A stretch of 22,326 bases of DNA from JAHJFW01 sp964595075 (lineage in GTDB: Bacteria > Patescibacteriota > Patescibacteriia > 2-12-FULL-60-25): the NCBI GenBank assembly GCA_964595075.1, contig CAZQNT010000014.1, positions 1-22,326 on the forward strand, written 5' to 3'. Both the position numbers and the translations under genes were made by a program. Positions 1-6,140 of the stretch are shown one piece after another (the first letter of the stretch is position 1; each line of letters starts with the position of its first letter). A model generated the notes under the pieces. The model did not search any database and was not told the origin of the DNA. It was given only the letters and a program-made list of their open reading frames with translations.

Positions 1-44
1 TTTTGCGTAAGACGACTAAACGGAGGATGATAAAGGCGGATACG

Positions 45-53
45 TGTTAAAAT
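45..53 (+). promoter_or_regulatory. Extended -10 promoter of the P-type ATPase gene
   Basis: TGT followed by TAAAAT (48-53) forms an extended -10 element. Only 7 nt separate it from the ATG at 61, so transcription should begin at or next to the start codon. No good -35 hexamer is seen, which fits an extended -10 promoter. The GGAGG at 22-26 is too far from the ATG to act as a ribosome binding site and lies upstream of the predicted transcript start. Confidence 0.6.
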
Positions 54-60
54 AGTATTC

Positions 61-2610
61 ATGCCATCCTTGGAAGGATTGATTCCATGGTCCAAAGCTT
101 CGGATCAAATTTTGGATTTGTTGAAAACGGATGTTCAAGGGTTAAGCGCGATAGAAGCGAAAAAACGATTGGAAGAGAACGGGTTTAACGATTTCAAACA
201 CGAAAACACGGTCAACGGAGTTTTGATTTTTTTGCGTCAATTCAAAAGTCCGTTGGTTTTGGTTTTGGTCGGAGCCAGCGCGGTTTCTTATTTTTTAGGC
301 GAAACGATTCAAGTTGTCCTTATTCTGCTGATGGTTTTCATGAGTGGGATTCTTGCTTTCGTGCAGGAATATCGCAGTGAGCGGGCTTTGCGATTACTTA
401 GAAGCAAGCTAACTCGTTACGCGACAGTCATTAGATCAGGCAAGCCGACGCAAGTTGATTCGCGCAATTTGGTTCTTGGCGACGTTGTGATCTTGGAAGT
501 CGGCATGGTCGTGTCCGCGGATTTACGTCTGATCAAGCTCGACGATCTCGCATTGGACGAATCAATGTTGACCGGAGAATCCATGCCCGTGGAAAAATCC
601 ACGGAACCGCTCGGCGGAAAAAAACTTTTGCCGCAAGAGCAGGTCAATATGTCATTCATGGGCACGAGCGTGGTGCAGGGTAGCGGACTTGGTGCGGTCG
701 TTGCAGTCGGGATGCAAACGGAGATGGGGCGAACCGCCGCTTTATTATCCGAACGGACGGAGGAGACGGATTACCAAAAAGGCGTGCGAAGTTTCGGAAG
801 TTTTTTATTGAAGATCACGCTCGCTCTCGTCCTCTTCGTCGCTCTCGCTATGGGGGTTTTGCGCGGCGATTGGATAGAGGCAGTGCTATTCGGTTTGGCT
901 TTGGCGGTTGGAATTTCTCCCGAACTTTTTCCAATGATCGTCACGCTGAATCTTTCGCGCGGCGCTTTGATGATGAGCCGTAAGCACGTTCTGGTGAAGC
1001 GGCTTATCGCGATTGAAGATTTGGGCAACGCGGATGTGCTGTGCACCGACAAAACCGGAACTCTCACGGTCGGCAAGTTGCGCGTGCGCGGCGGAATAGA
1101 CCCCTCTGGAAAACAATACGACGCGGTCATCGCTTACGCGTCGCATTGCGTTACGTTAAACTCTCACGGCCGCGCGAATAATCCGGTGGATCAGGCGATT
1201 CTTGAAGCCGAGATGCGCGAGCATTTGCCCGATGATTTGAATGGTTGCGAGCGCTACGAAACGATTTCGTTTGATTTTGATCGGCGGCGGATGAGTTGCG
1301 TGGTCGGCAAAAACAATTCGCCGCGAACATTGATCGTAAAAGGCGCGGTTAAGGAAATGTTGGACGTTTGCGACGTATCCGCGTCTCATCGCGACGAGCT
1401 GTTGGCCATGGCCGACGATTGGCAGGATCAGGGTCATCGGCTGATCGCCGTGGCGCGCAGAGAGATTGAGGTGAAGGATCGTTACACGCCCGAAGATGAG
1501 CGCGATTTGGAACTCCTCGGTTTTGTTTTGGTGAGCGACGCGCCGAAGCAGACTGCTCGCGCCTCGCTCGTCGCGCTAAGAAAACTCAACGTGCGAACCG
1601 TGATTTTGACCGGAGACACCGAACGCGTAACGCGCCACGTCGCGGAACAGCTATGTTTTGAGAGCACGGGACTGGTCACGGGCAAAGAACTTGAAAATGT
1701 AAGCGCGGAAAAACTGAAACTTCTCGTTGAGAAAACGAATGTCTTTGCCAGCATCACGCCGGAACAAAAACTGGAGATCATTCGCGCGCTGAAAGCCGGC
1801 GGACACACCGTCGCGTATATCGGCGACGGTGTTAATGACGCGCCATCGCTTCGCGCCGCCGACGTTGGCATCTCGTTTGACAATGCGGTTGACGTGGCGA
1901 AAGAAGCGGCAAGCGTCATTTTGTTAAAAAACAGTCTGGCGGTTTTGGCCGACGGCATTCGCGAAGGACGCCGTACGTTCAACAATACGCAAACATACAT
2001 CAACGCCACGATCAGCTCCAATTTCGGAAATATGCTTTCACTCGCCGGAACCGCCCTGCTGCTGCCGTTCGTACCGATGTTGCCCGCGCAGATTCTTCTG
2101 CTTAATTTTCTTAGCGACTTGCCAATGCTAGGCATTTCCAGCGACCGCGCGACGGACGAAGATTTGGCTACGCCTCGTAAATGGGATATCAAACGCATTT
2201 CGCGTTTCACGTATTTTTTCGGTCTCATCTCCAGCGTCGCGGATTTTATGACGTTCGGCCTGCTCTATTTCATAGCCCGCGCAAACGTATCTCTTTTTCG
2301 CAGCGGTTGGTTTGTCGAATCGCTAATCACGGAAGTCGTGATTATTTTATTGTTACGCTCGCGACGCACCTCACTGTCTAATCCTCCAAGCAAGATTTTG
2401 GCAGGTATGTGCGTATTTGCCGTGGCGCTGGCTTTCGTTATCGTGTACACCCCCATCGGCGCAAGCGTCGGACTCGTGTCATTGCCGCTCTATTTGATAC
2501 TTAGTATTTTACTCATCGTGATCACGTACGGCGCGCTCACGGAAATCGGAAAGAGGATTTTTTATCATTATTTGTTTAAGGAAGGGCAGAAAGAGAAAAT
2601 GGGTACATGA
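61..2610 (+). CDS. mgtA: MgtA-like P-type (P3B) cation-transporting ATPase
   Basis: This is an inner-membrane ion pump driven by ATP, most likely importing Mg2+. All P-type landmarks are visible: TGES in the actuator domain (171-174), the phosphorylated Asp330 in DKTGTLT (330-336), KGA in the nucleotide domain (427-429), TGD (517-519) and the hinge GDGVND (588-593). The M4 segment reads GISPELFP (284-291), and the text after it (SRGALMMSRKHVLVKRL) and around M5-M6 (NFGNMLSL, then a PRKWD-like end) matches the MgtA/MgtB class better than Ca2+ or heavy-metal pumps. Length is 849 aa against about 900 for MgtA. About ten membrane helices are expected, two pairs before Asp330 and six after. The ATG at 61 fits a leaderless start. 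The stop codon lies inside a palindromic repeat. Ion specificity is inferred from family resemblance only. Confidence 0.9.
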   Translation: MPSLEGLIPWSKASDQILDLLKTDVQGLSAIEAKKRLEENGFNDFKHENTVNGVLIFLRQFKSPLVLVLVGASAVSYFLGETIQVVLILLMVFMSGILAFVQEYRSERALRLLRSKLTRYATVIRSGKPTQVDSRNLVLGDVVILEVGMVVSADLRLIKLDDLALDESMLTGESMPVEKSTEPLGGKKLLPQEQVNMSFMGTSVVQGSGLGAVVAVGMQTEMGRTAALLSERTEETDYQKGVRSFGSFLLKITLALVLFVALAMGVLRGDWIEAVLFGLALAVGISPELFPMIVTLNLSRGALMMSRKHVLVKRLIAIEDLGNADVLCTDKTGTLTVGKLRVRGGIDPSGKQYDAVIAYASHCVTLNSHGRANNPVDQAILEAEMREHLPDDLNGCERYETISFDFDRRRMSCVVGKNNSPRTLIVKGAVKEMLDVCDVSASHRDELLAMADDWQDQGHRLIAVARREIEVKDRYTPEDERDLELLGFVLVSDAPKQTARASLVALRKLNVRTVILTGDTERVTRHVAEQLCFESTGLVTGKELENVSAEKLKLLVEKTNVFASITPEQKLEIIRALKAGGHTVAYIGDGVNDAPSLRAADVGISFDNAVDVAKEAASVILLKNSLAVLADGIREGRRTFNNTQTYINATISSNFGNMLSLAGTALLLPFVPMLPAQILLLNFLSDLPMLGISSDRATDEDLATPRKWDIKRISRFTYFFGLISSVADFMTFGLLYFIARANVSLFRSGWFVESLITEVVIILLLRSRRTSLSNPPSKILAGMCVFAVALAFVIVYTPIGASVGLVSLPLYLILSILLIVITYGALTEIGKRIFYHYLFKEGQKEKMGT

Positions 2611-2642
2611 CCCTTTTACAAATGTAAAAGGGTCATGTCCCC
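2605..2642. repeat. Palindromic repeat with GGGGACATGACCC-type core, copy 1
   Basis: ACATGACCCTTTTACA, two A residues and then the exact inverted arm form a 16-bp hairpin, extended by TGGG/CCCCA flanks. The stop codon of the ATPase and the last codons of the opposing small ORF both lie inside it. A related core, GGGGACATGACCC, recurs at 4449-4469. It may act as a two-way terminator between the converging genes, but the sharing of the core suggests a dispersed REP-like element. Confidence 0.7.
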
Positions 2643-2825
2643 ATTTCCCACACCATTTCCCACAGAAGTATGTGGATGAACACGTTTTTCGCTATAATCA
2701 CCGGAACGCTCCTTACCATCTTTTTCAAGCTCTTTTGGCAAAGGTTTAGCAGCCCTGTTTAAGAGGCCAAAAAAGCGGTCTTTATCAGTAGTATCACGGT
2801 TTTTTTGTATCTTTTTGCGGGGCAT
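2616..2825 (-). CDS. Small basic hypothetical protein
   Basis: I do not recognise this gene. From the ATG at 2825 it encodes about 69 residues, starting MPRKKIQKNRD, strongly charged with many Lys, Arg and Asp and no membrane segment. An upstream ATG at 2837 overlaps a possible -10 box (CATAAT on the minus strand, plus positions 2836-2841), so the inner start is preferred. The last residues (GDMTLLHL) are encoded by the palindromic repeat at 2605-2642, so the natural C terminus may have been replaced by the repeat. It could be a real small gene or a remnant. Confidence 0.4.
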   Translation of the reverse strand: MPRKKIQKNRDTTDKDRFFGLLNRAAKPLPKELEKDGKERSGDYSEKRVHPHTSVGNGVGNGDMTLLHL

Positions 2826-2838
2826 ATCTATTGACATT

Positions 2839-2851
2839 ATGCACAGTGCAT
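2839..2851. promoter_or_regulatory. 13-bp palindrome overlapping a possible promoter
   Basis: ATGCAC-A-GTGCAT is a perfect inverted repeat. It overlaps the possible -10 box (2836-2841) of the small minus-strand gene, a position suited to an operator. No regulator gene can be tied to it. Confidence 0.35.
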
Positions 2852-2920
2852 GATAGGAAAAAGGCTCCTACTAGGATACACTACCGACATAGGATGAGAG
2901 TGCATACAGGTGGGAGATAG

Positions 2921-3005
2921 TGCCCCGAGCGAGATTTGAACTCGCAAATCCTGTCGGGATGTCCGATCTCAAATCGGATGCGTCTGCCAATTTCGCCATC
3001 GGGGC
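2921..3005 (-). tRNA. Class II tRNA with leucine-type body and UGA anticodon
   Basis: An 85-nt cloverleaf folds on the minus strand: 7-bp acceptor (GCCCCGA/TCGGGGC), a D arm GCG...CGC with AATTGGCAGA in its loop, a 5-bp anticodon stem TCCGA/TCGGA, a long variable arm (ATCC...GGAT) and a T arm GCGAG/CTCGC with loop TTCAAAT. The 3' CCA is not encoded. The D arm and the discriminator base A73 are typical of tRNA-Leu, whereas tRNA-Ser normally has G73. The anticodon loop TTTGAGA places UGA (Ser) at 34-36, and no alternative 7-nt loop that gives a Leu anticodon keeps the stem paired. G37 is also more Leu-like. Isotype is therefore unresolved: the body says Leu, the anticodon says Ser. Confidence 0.85.
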
Positions 3006-3134
3006 ACAGTCTCCCCTCCGTATCCTCTCCGCCATCGCTCCTCGCAACTCGGAGCGGTACAAGTTTCTAGGGATCATCCCTCAAAAGAGGATCACCAAGT
3101 CTTGCACCGCCTCGGGTTATGACGAGCGATGGTT

Positions 3135-3497
3135 TTATGGAGAAGGATTATCCGGTTTAGCCAAAAGGTATTTTTTCTCTGTTTTGATAACTACACCGGA
3201 GCGGGACAGATGAACAAACTTGTTACGGGCATTGTCTTTCGTAAGCATCGGATATTTAGCCATGATTGCCTTAATGATCGTCGCCCGTTTCGTAGGCGTG
3301 TTTTCATTTTCCTTAAAAAAGGAACTGATTTCGGCCTCAAACGGCACCGACTCATCGTCAGTATCACCTTTCTGTGATGGTTGACGGGACATAGCTGAAA
3401 TCAGCCCATCCGTATGTTGGATTTGGGCCTTTAACTTCAATTCTTGTTCCCGCAGTTCCTTCAAATGAGTACGGAGCTCACTGATTTTTAATGCCAT
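3135..3497 (-). CDS. Hypothetical protein with N-terminal coiled coil and possible winged-helix C terminus
   Basis: The protein has about 120 residues when started at 3497 (MALKISEL). I chose this start because a promoter, TTGACG-17 nt-TATTCT, ends exactly 7 nt before it. The longer reading would begin upstream of the predicted transcript. Residues 1-35 are rich in Leu, Glu and Lys with heptad spacing (coiled coil). A polar linker follows (about 36-60). Residues 75-118 (ATIIKAIMAKYP, then LSRSGVVIKTEKKYLL) look like a small helix-turn-helix with a wing, so a DNA-binding or phase-variation-type regulator is possible. Function is not known. It is divergent from the gene at 3618 with a 120-nt shared control region. 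Confidence 0.65.
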   Translation of the reverse strand: MALKISELRTHLKELREQELKLKAQIQHTDGLISAMSRQPSQKGDTDDESVPFEAEISSFFKENENTPTKRATIIKAIMAKYPMLTKDNARNKFVHLSRSGVVIKTEKKYLLAKPDNPSP

Positions 3498-3504
3498 AAT
3501 GAAC

Positions 3505-3533
3505 AGAATATCCGAAATGTGATGTACCGTCAA
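3505..3533 (-). promoter_or_regulatory. Promoter of the 3135-3497 gene (leaderless type)
   Basis: On the minus strand, TTGACG (3528-3533), a 17-nt spacer and TATTCT (3505-3510) are followed after 7 nt by the ATG. The near-consensus -35 and ideal spacing make this one of the best promoters in the window. Confidence 0.75.
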
Positions 3534-3580
3534 GCACATATCACATTTTTGTCAATTCTGTGACCCTCGGCGATATGGAC

Positions 3581-3610
3581 TTGAATGAAAAAGACGTCTG
3601 CCGTTATACT
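3581..3610 (+). promoter_or_regulatory. Promoter of the 3618 gene (leaderless type)
   Basis: TTGAAT (3581-3586), an 18-nt spacer and TATACT (3605-3610) are followed after 7 nt by ATG 3618. Transcription should begin at or beside the start codon. Confidence 0.7.
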
Positions 3611-3617
3611 AGCGTCT

Positions 3618-4112
3618 ATGAACAACCACAAACACGCTCTCATTATTGGAGGGTTGGTAGTCGTTTTACTCTTGGGCGGCCTCTTTTGGAACTATACGGA
3701 GACGATCAAAGAGAAGAACGCTATCGAACGAGAGCGGATTGAGGCCAATGAGCGAATGAAGGAAGCGGAATTACAGCAGGAGCGAGATCTGCAAGAAGCG
3801 AAGATACAGGCAGAAAAGAACAAGGAGCTGGACAAACAGTTAAGCTACAATATCTGCATCGCGTCCGCAGAAGATCGGTATGATGCTAACTGGGATGCGG
3901 ACTGTAAATTGGAATACGAGAAAAACGAAAAGGAATATGAAAAATGTTTCAATGTGAATAAAGCAACCTACGGTGACGCTCAAACTGTGAAGGTATGTAG
4001 AGGATTTTATCCAGCACTAAAAAAGACGGATTGCACACTTCCAAAGTTTAGAGCTGATGAAAATAATCGGTTATTGAAAGAAGAGAAGGACAGATGTGCT
4101 AAGGCGCAATAA
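3618..4112 (+). CDS. Membrane-anchored coiled-coil protein with Cys-rich outer domain, hypothetical
   Basis: This protein of 164 residues has one N-terminal membrane helix (about 7-25, rich in Val, Leu and Gly). It is followed by a long charged coiled coil (about 28-75, repeats of Glu, Lys, Arg and Gln) and a C-terminal region with six cysteines spread over about 75-160. The Cys content suggests a domain outside the membrane stabilised by disulfides. The start at 3618 is chosen over an in-frame ATG 33 nt upstream because the latter lies inside the promoter (TATACT at 3605-3610). I do not recognise a named family. It stands alone, divergent from the 3135-3497 gene. Confidence 0.65.
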   Translation: MNNHKHALIIGGLVVVLLLGGLFWNYTETIKEKNAIERERIEANERMKEAELQQERDLQEAKIQAEKNKELDKQLSYNICIASAEDRYDANWDADCKLEYEKNEKEYEKCFNVNKATYGDAQTVKVCRGFYPALKKTDCTLPKFRADENNRLLKEEKDRCAKAQ

Positions 4113-4116
4113 TCCA

Positions 4117-4380
4117 TTACTTGTCGTCATGGCATAGTCGCGTTATTTTTTTGCCATTCGAAGCGACTAATTTCAGTTGTCCCCAAATTGGGGACAACTG
4201 ATTATCAAAAAACTCTCTCCGTTTTACTTTTTCCCAATATTGTCTTGGAGTGGGGCTATCAGTTAGTGCTGCTACTACATCTATTACCGAAAACCACCAT
4301 TCTTTTTGAAAAATGGTTTTTCTAACTGTTTTTCCACGGAAAATTGCAATTTGGTTATCTTGATTCAGATCGTTAGTCAT
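4117..4380 (-). pseudogene. Truncated BRO-N family (phage antirepressor-like) gene
   Basis: Its 87 residues match the start of BRO-N domain proteins, DNA-binding regulators common on phages and mobile elements: IAIFRGKTVRKTIF, then EWWFSVIDVVAALTDS, RQYWEKVK and QLKLVASNGKK. In intact relatives the domain continues after the final motif for many more residues. Here it ends abruptly in ITRLCHDDK, so the gene is probably a broken remnant. The middle of the frame (4174-4200) is a perfect 27-nt palindrome. An extended -10, TGA-TACATT on the minus strand (4387-4395), ends 6 nt before the ATG, so the fragment may still be transcribed as a leaderless mRNA. Confidence 0.6.
4174..4200. repeat. 27-nt perfect palindrome inside the BRO-N fragment
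   Basis: CAGTTGTCCCCAA-A-TTGGGGACAACTG is a 13-bp inverted repeat around one base. It is read in frame as part of the BRO-N coding sequence (NQLSPIWGQL). It resembles palindromic elements that insert into genes without breaking the frame. Confidence 0.65.
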
Positions 4381-4386
4381 GGAATG

Positions 4387-4395
4387 AATGTATCA
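4387..4395 (-). promoter_or_regulatory. Extended -10 of the BRO-N fragment
   Basis: On the minus strand TGA followed by TACATT ends 6 nt before the ATG at 4380, the same geometry as the other leaderless-type promoters here. The best -35 candidate is poorly spaced. Confidence 0.4.
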
Positions 4396-4448
4396 CGAAT
4401 TTCTTTTTGTTACGTAATATCGTCAAAGGCTGTTGCCTTGCATAATAG

Positions 4449-4469
4449 AAACGGGGACATGACCCGTTT
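4449..4469. repeat. Hairpin with GGGGACATGACCC core, copy 2
   Basis: AAACGGG-GACATGA-CCCGTTT is a 7-bp hairpin placed just beyond the stop codon of the minus-strand gene ending at 4478. It shares its core with the palindrome at 2605-2642. Confidence 0.6.
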
Positions 4470-4477
4470 ATATCTCT

Positions 4478-4897
4478 TTATTCAATTACGTCGATATAGG
4501 TAAAATCTTCTGACTTCAAATTAGTTTTTCCTAGCAAATCTTTTCTTATTTCAAGAACAATATTACCGATAATTTTTTTACCTTTTTTAGGGTCTGGCGT
4601 ATTGCCTCTTTCCTTAATTAGCAAGGCAACCATTTCATTTATTGCTATCACCACATTATCTGATGAATATAGCCAGGACCGATATAGTTCCTCAAAAAAT
4701 TTTCGTTTTAAATCTCCAGACGTTGTTCTGCCGACAAAACCTTGAAGTAGCGTCAAAAGATTTGCGTATTTTTCCTCTTTGAATTTTAACATTACTTCAT
4801 CTTTTCTTGACCTCGCGGTGAATAAATAAGTTATCCAAGCACTAATAACGCCAGAGAGAAGAGGAAAAATAATTAAGAAGACATCTTTTGTTTCCAT
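4478..4897 (-). CDS. Hypothetical membrane-anchored protein, cassette-like
   Basis: The protein has 139 residues, with one N-terminal membrane helix (about 6-26, FLIIFPLLSGVISAWITYLF) followed by a charged cytoplasmic helical domain (KFKEEKYANLLTLLQGF, FFEELYRSWLYSSD, PDPKKGKKIIGNIV). It resembles a widely scattered family of hypothetical proteins found in accessory regions of diverse bacteria. I cannot give a function. No convincing promoter or Shine-Dalgarno precedes the ATG. Instead the gene starts 28 nt after the GTTAGGC box of an attC-like site, as in an integron gene cassette, where genes are read from an upstream promoter. It is AT-rich like its minus-strand neighbours. Confidence 0.7.
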   Translation of the reverse strand: METKDVFLIIFPLLSGVISAWITYLFTARSRKDEVMLKFKEEKYANLLTLLQGFVGRTTSGDLKRKFFEELYRSWLYSSDNVVIAINEMVALLIKERGNTPDPKKGKKIIGNIVLEIRKDLLGKTNLKSEDFTYIDVIE

Positions 4898-4925
4898 ATA
4901 ATTGAATAAAAAGTTTTCAAATTTC

Positions 4926-5127
4926 GCCTAACGTTCGCGTGTATCTGAAGTCCCGCGCTAATTTTCGGTGATAAAAATTAAACGCTTTTAATTGTTGCGA
5001 ACATTTAATATGCACTCTCCATCCAAACTCCACAAAAATTAGTGCGGGATTTGGGCGGAGGAAAATTGTCACTCCATATGGATTTAATTAATGCCAATTT
5101 TCCGTAGCCAGATACACGCTGTTATGT
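4926..5127 (-). other. attC-like recombination site (candidate integron cassette boundary)
   Basis: On the minus strand the region runs from ACATAAC (5127-5121) to GTTAGGC (4932-4926), resembling the RYYYAAC...GTTRRRY boxes of attC sites; the second is an exact match and the first has one mismatch. Between them are nested inverted arms: GCGTGTATCTG (4937-4947) with CAGATACACGC (5109-5119), CCCGCGCTAATTTT (4952-4965) with AAAATTAGTGCGGG (5035-5048; one G-T pair), and GGAAAATTG (5060-5068) with CAATTTTCC (5095-5103). The fold contains no gene. At 202 nt it is longer than typical attC sites, so the identification is an inference. Confidence 0.5.
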
Positions 5128-5171
5128 GATGTAACCAGAAATTTCTTTACCTTAATCAATTTTTTGACAAT

Positions 5172-5432
5172 TTATTCCGCAAACCCTTCGATAAAGTCTC
5201 TTACTTTTTGTTCATTAAGCTCAGGGTCATTGCGTAATGATAGTCCCATCATTCCAATAAGCATTTTTTGTTCGTCTGGTCTGTTTCTATCTTTACTTAA
5301 ATCACTGACTATTGAATCAATAGCTTGTTTTAATGCACCTTGCTTTAAATGCTCTAAAGCTCTATCTTTTGCCCATCGAGTATGGTTTTTTTCTTGCTCG
5401 GGTGTGTAGCCACCCATTTCTGGATTTTTCAT
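5172..5432 (-). CDS. Small soluble hypothetical protein
   Basis: The protein has 86 residues, starting MKNPEMGGYTPEQEK, acidic to neutral and predicted helical (HLKQGALKQAIDSIVSDL, EQKVRDFIEGFAE), with no membrane segment and no cysteine. It resembles hypothetical proteins I have seen in Patescibacteria, but no function is known to me. A perfect extended -10 (TGA-TATAAT on the minus strand, plus 5466-5474) lies upstream, giving a leader of about 25 nt without a Shine-Dalgarno. The gene is followed by the attC-like site, matching the gene-then-attC order of an integron cassette. Confidence 0.65.
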   Translation of the reverse strand: MKNPEMGGYTPEQEKNHTRWAKDRALEHLKQGALKQAIDSIVSDLSKDRNRPDEQKMLIGMMGLSLRNDPELNEQKVRDFIEGFAE

Positions 5433-5465
5433 AGTTTTTTAAGTTAGTTAATGAATTGCGCTTGT

Positions 5466-5474
5466 ATTATATCA
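5466..5474 (-). promoter_or_regulatory. Extended -10 promoter upstream of the first cassette-like gene
   Basis: On the minus strand TGA precedes a perfect TATAAT (plus 5466-5471). No strong -35 is visible. It reads toward the 86-aa gene and could also serve the next minus-strand gene. Confidence 0.6.
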
Positions 5475-5610
5475 CAAGTTATGTTCGACCTGAAATAAAT
5501 TGCCAAAAATTCTAAATAGTAAAAAAGAAATTTCTGGCTATTTCACATAACTAGTAATTATACGATTTGATTTCGGTATGCTATCATTAATATGATAATT
5601 ATACGAATAT

Positions 5611-5721
5611 ATGGAGAATTATATTGAAAATTTGGATCGAGAGCTTCGCTTGCGTAACTATAGCAGAAAAACTAGAGAAAGCTACTGCCGAAGCGTCAGA
5701 GAGTATATTGCATTCAATTGA
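5611..5721 (+). pseudogene. N-terminal fragment of a tyrosine recombinase (integrase)
   Basis: An ATG at 5611 opens 36 codons ending in TGA. The peptide begins MENYIENLDREL and continues LRLRNYSRKT, then ESYCRSVREYIAF. This is the SAM-like core-binding motif at the start of XerC/XerD/IntI-type recombinases (pattern: LxxxLRxRxYSxxTxxxYxxxVRxFxxF). The catalytic domain with its Arg-His-Arg-Tyr residues is absent, and the downstream 78 nt show no continuation in any frame, so this is a remnant. It faces away from the minus-strand cassette-like genes, as an integron integrase would. A generic Xer-type recombinase is equally possible from so short a piece. Confidence 0.55.
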
Positions 5722-5799
5722 CAAGTCTTACAGATTATTTACATATAAATATGGCTGTGTTAGGTTTGATTTTGTCGCGAATAAATATGGAGGTGCGAC

Positions 5800-6060
5800 A
5801 TGGCATGCTCTTTGAAAGCGGATCTACTGCACTACTGTTACGCAGGTGAGAGAACGATCGAAGAGATTCTGGCCGAGTTCAAGAATCGCAGCATCCAAGC
5901 TGACGATAATGACATCGTCGAATTGGTCCTCGACTGCGTGAGAGCCGGCGAACTTCTGAAGATCAATACCTTGTGGAATACGACATACAGGATTTCCGTA
6001 AAGGGAAAGGATGCGCTTGAAAGAGAGCTGGTTTCTAGGCCGTATCCAATCAGGTTCTGA
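5800..6060 (+). CDS. Small hypothetical protein, possible winged helix
   Basis: The protein has 86 residues. The pattern of helices (LKADLLHYCY, TIEEILAEFKNR, DIVELVLDCVRAGELL) ending in a strand-rich part (TTYRISVKGKDALERE) suggests a small winged-helix fold, which would bind DNA, but no family is recognised. It has a real Shine-Dalgarno, GGAGGT at 5789-5794, 5 nt before the ATG, unlike most genes in the window. Its base composition is higher in GC than the genes to its left. Together with the nearby recombinase fragment this hints at acquisition. A hairpin terminator follows at 6088-6120. Confidence 0.6.
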   Translation: MACSLKADLLHYCYAGERTIEEILAEFKNRSIQADDNDIVELVLDCVRAGELLKINTLWNTTYRISVKGKDALERELVSRPYPIRF

Positions 6061-6087
6061 CGCCGGCTCGCCACGCCGCCCACACCT

Positions 6088-6120
6088 CGCGCCATTCGAG
6101 TCTGCTCAGTGGCGCGTTTT
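6088..6120 (+). terminator. Rho-independent terminator after the 5800-6060 gene
   Basis: CGCGCCA (6088-6094) pairs with TGGCGCG (6110-6116) and is followed by TTTT. The T run leads directly into the uvrC promoter. Confidence 0.65.
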
Positions 6121-6124
6121 TATA

Positions 6125-6133
6125 TGTTAGGAT
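6125..6133 (+). promoter_or_regulatory. Extended -10 promoter of uvrC (leaderless type)
   Basis: TGT-TAGGAT ends 7 nt before ATG 6141. No clear -35 hexamer is visible. Confidence 0.6.
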
Positions 6134-6140
6134 ACATATT

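Larger units (their letters stand above)
5121..5551. repeat. Imperfect inverted repeats flanking the 5172-5432 gene
   Basis: GTTATGTGA at 5121-5129, followed by CCAGAAATTTCTTT, reappears inverted at 5524-5551 (ending TCACATAAC). The two arms match at most positions over 28 nt. They bound a 430-bp unit that holds one small gene and its promoter. On the minus strand the outer GTTATGT at 5551-5545 has the same orientation as the GTTAGGC box at 4932, consistent with the edges of one 619-bp cassette. Confidence 0.55.

Noticed and set aside
1482..2228. 248-aa open frame on the minus strand
   Set aside because: It lies wholly antisense to the P-type ATPase, whose motifs are intact; its composition (Ser- and Arg-rich) is that of a shadow frame.
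2871..3077. 68-aa open frame on the minus strand
   Set aside because: It is a translation of the tRNA gene and its flank.
4926..5127. CRISPR-like or rRNA-like structure
   Set aside because: No regularly spaced identical repeats and no rRNA core sequence; nested inverted arms fit a recombination site better.
5624..5815. 63-aa open frame with a TTG start
   Set aside because: It overlaps the recombinase fragment in another frame, has no Shine-Dalgarno and no recognisable features.
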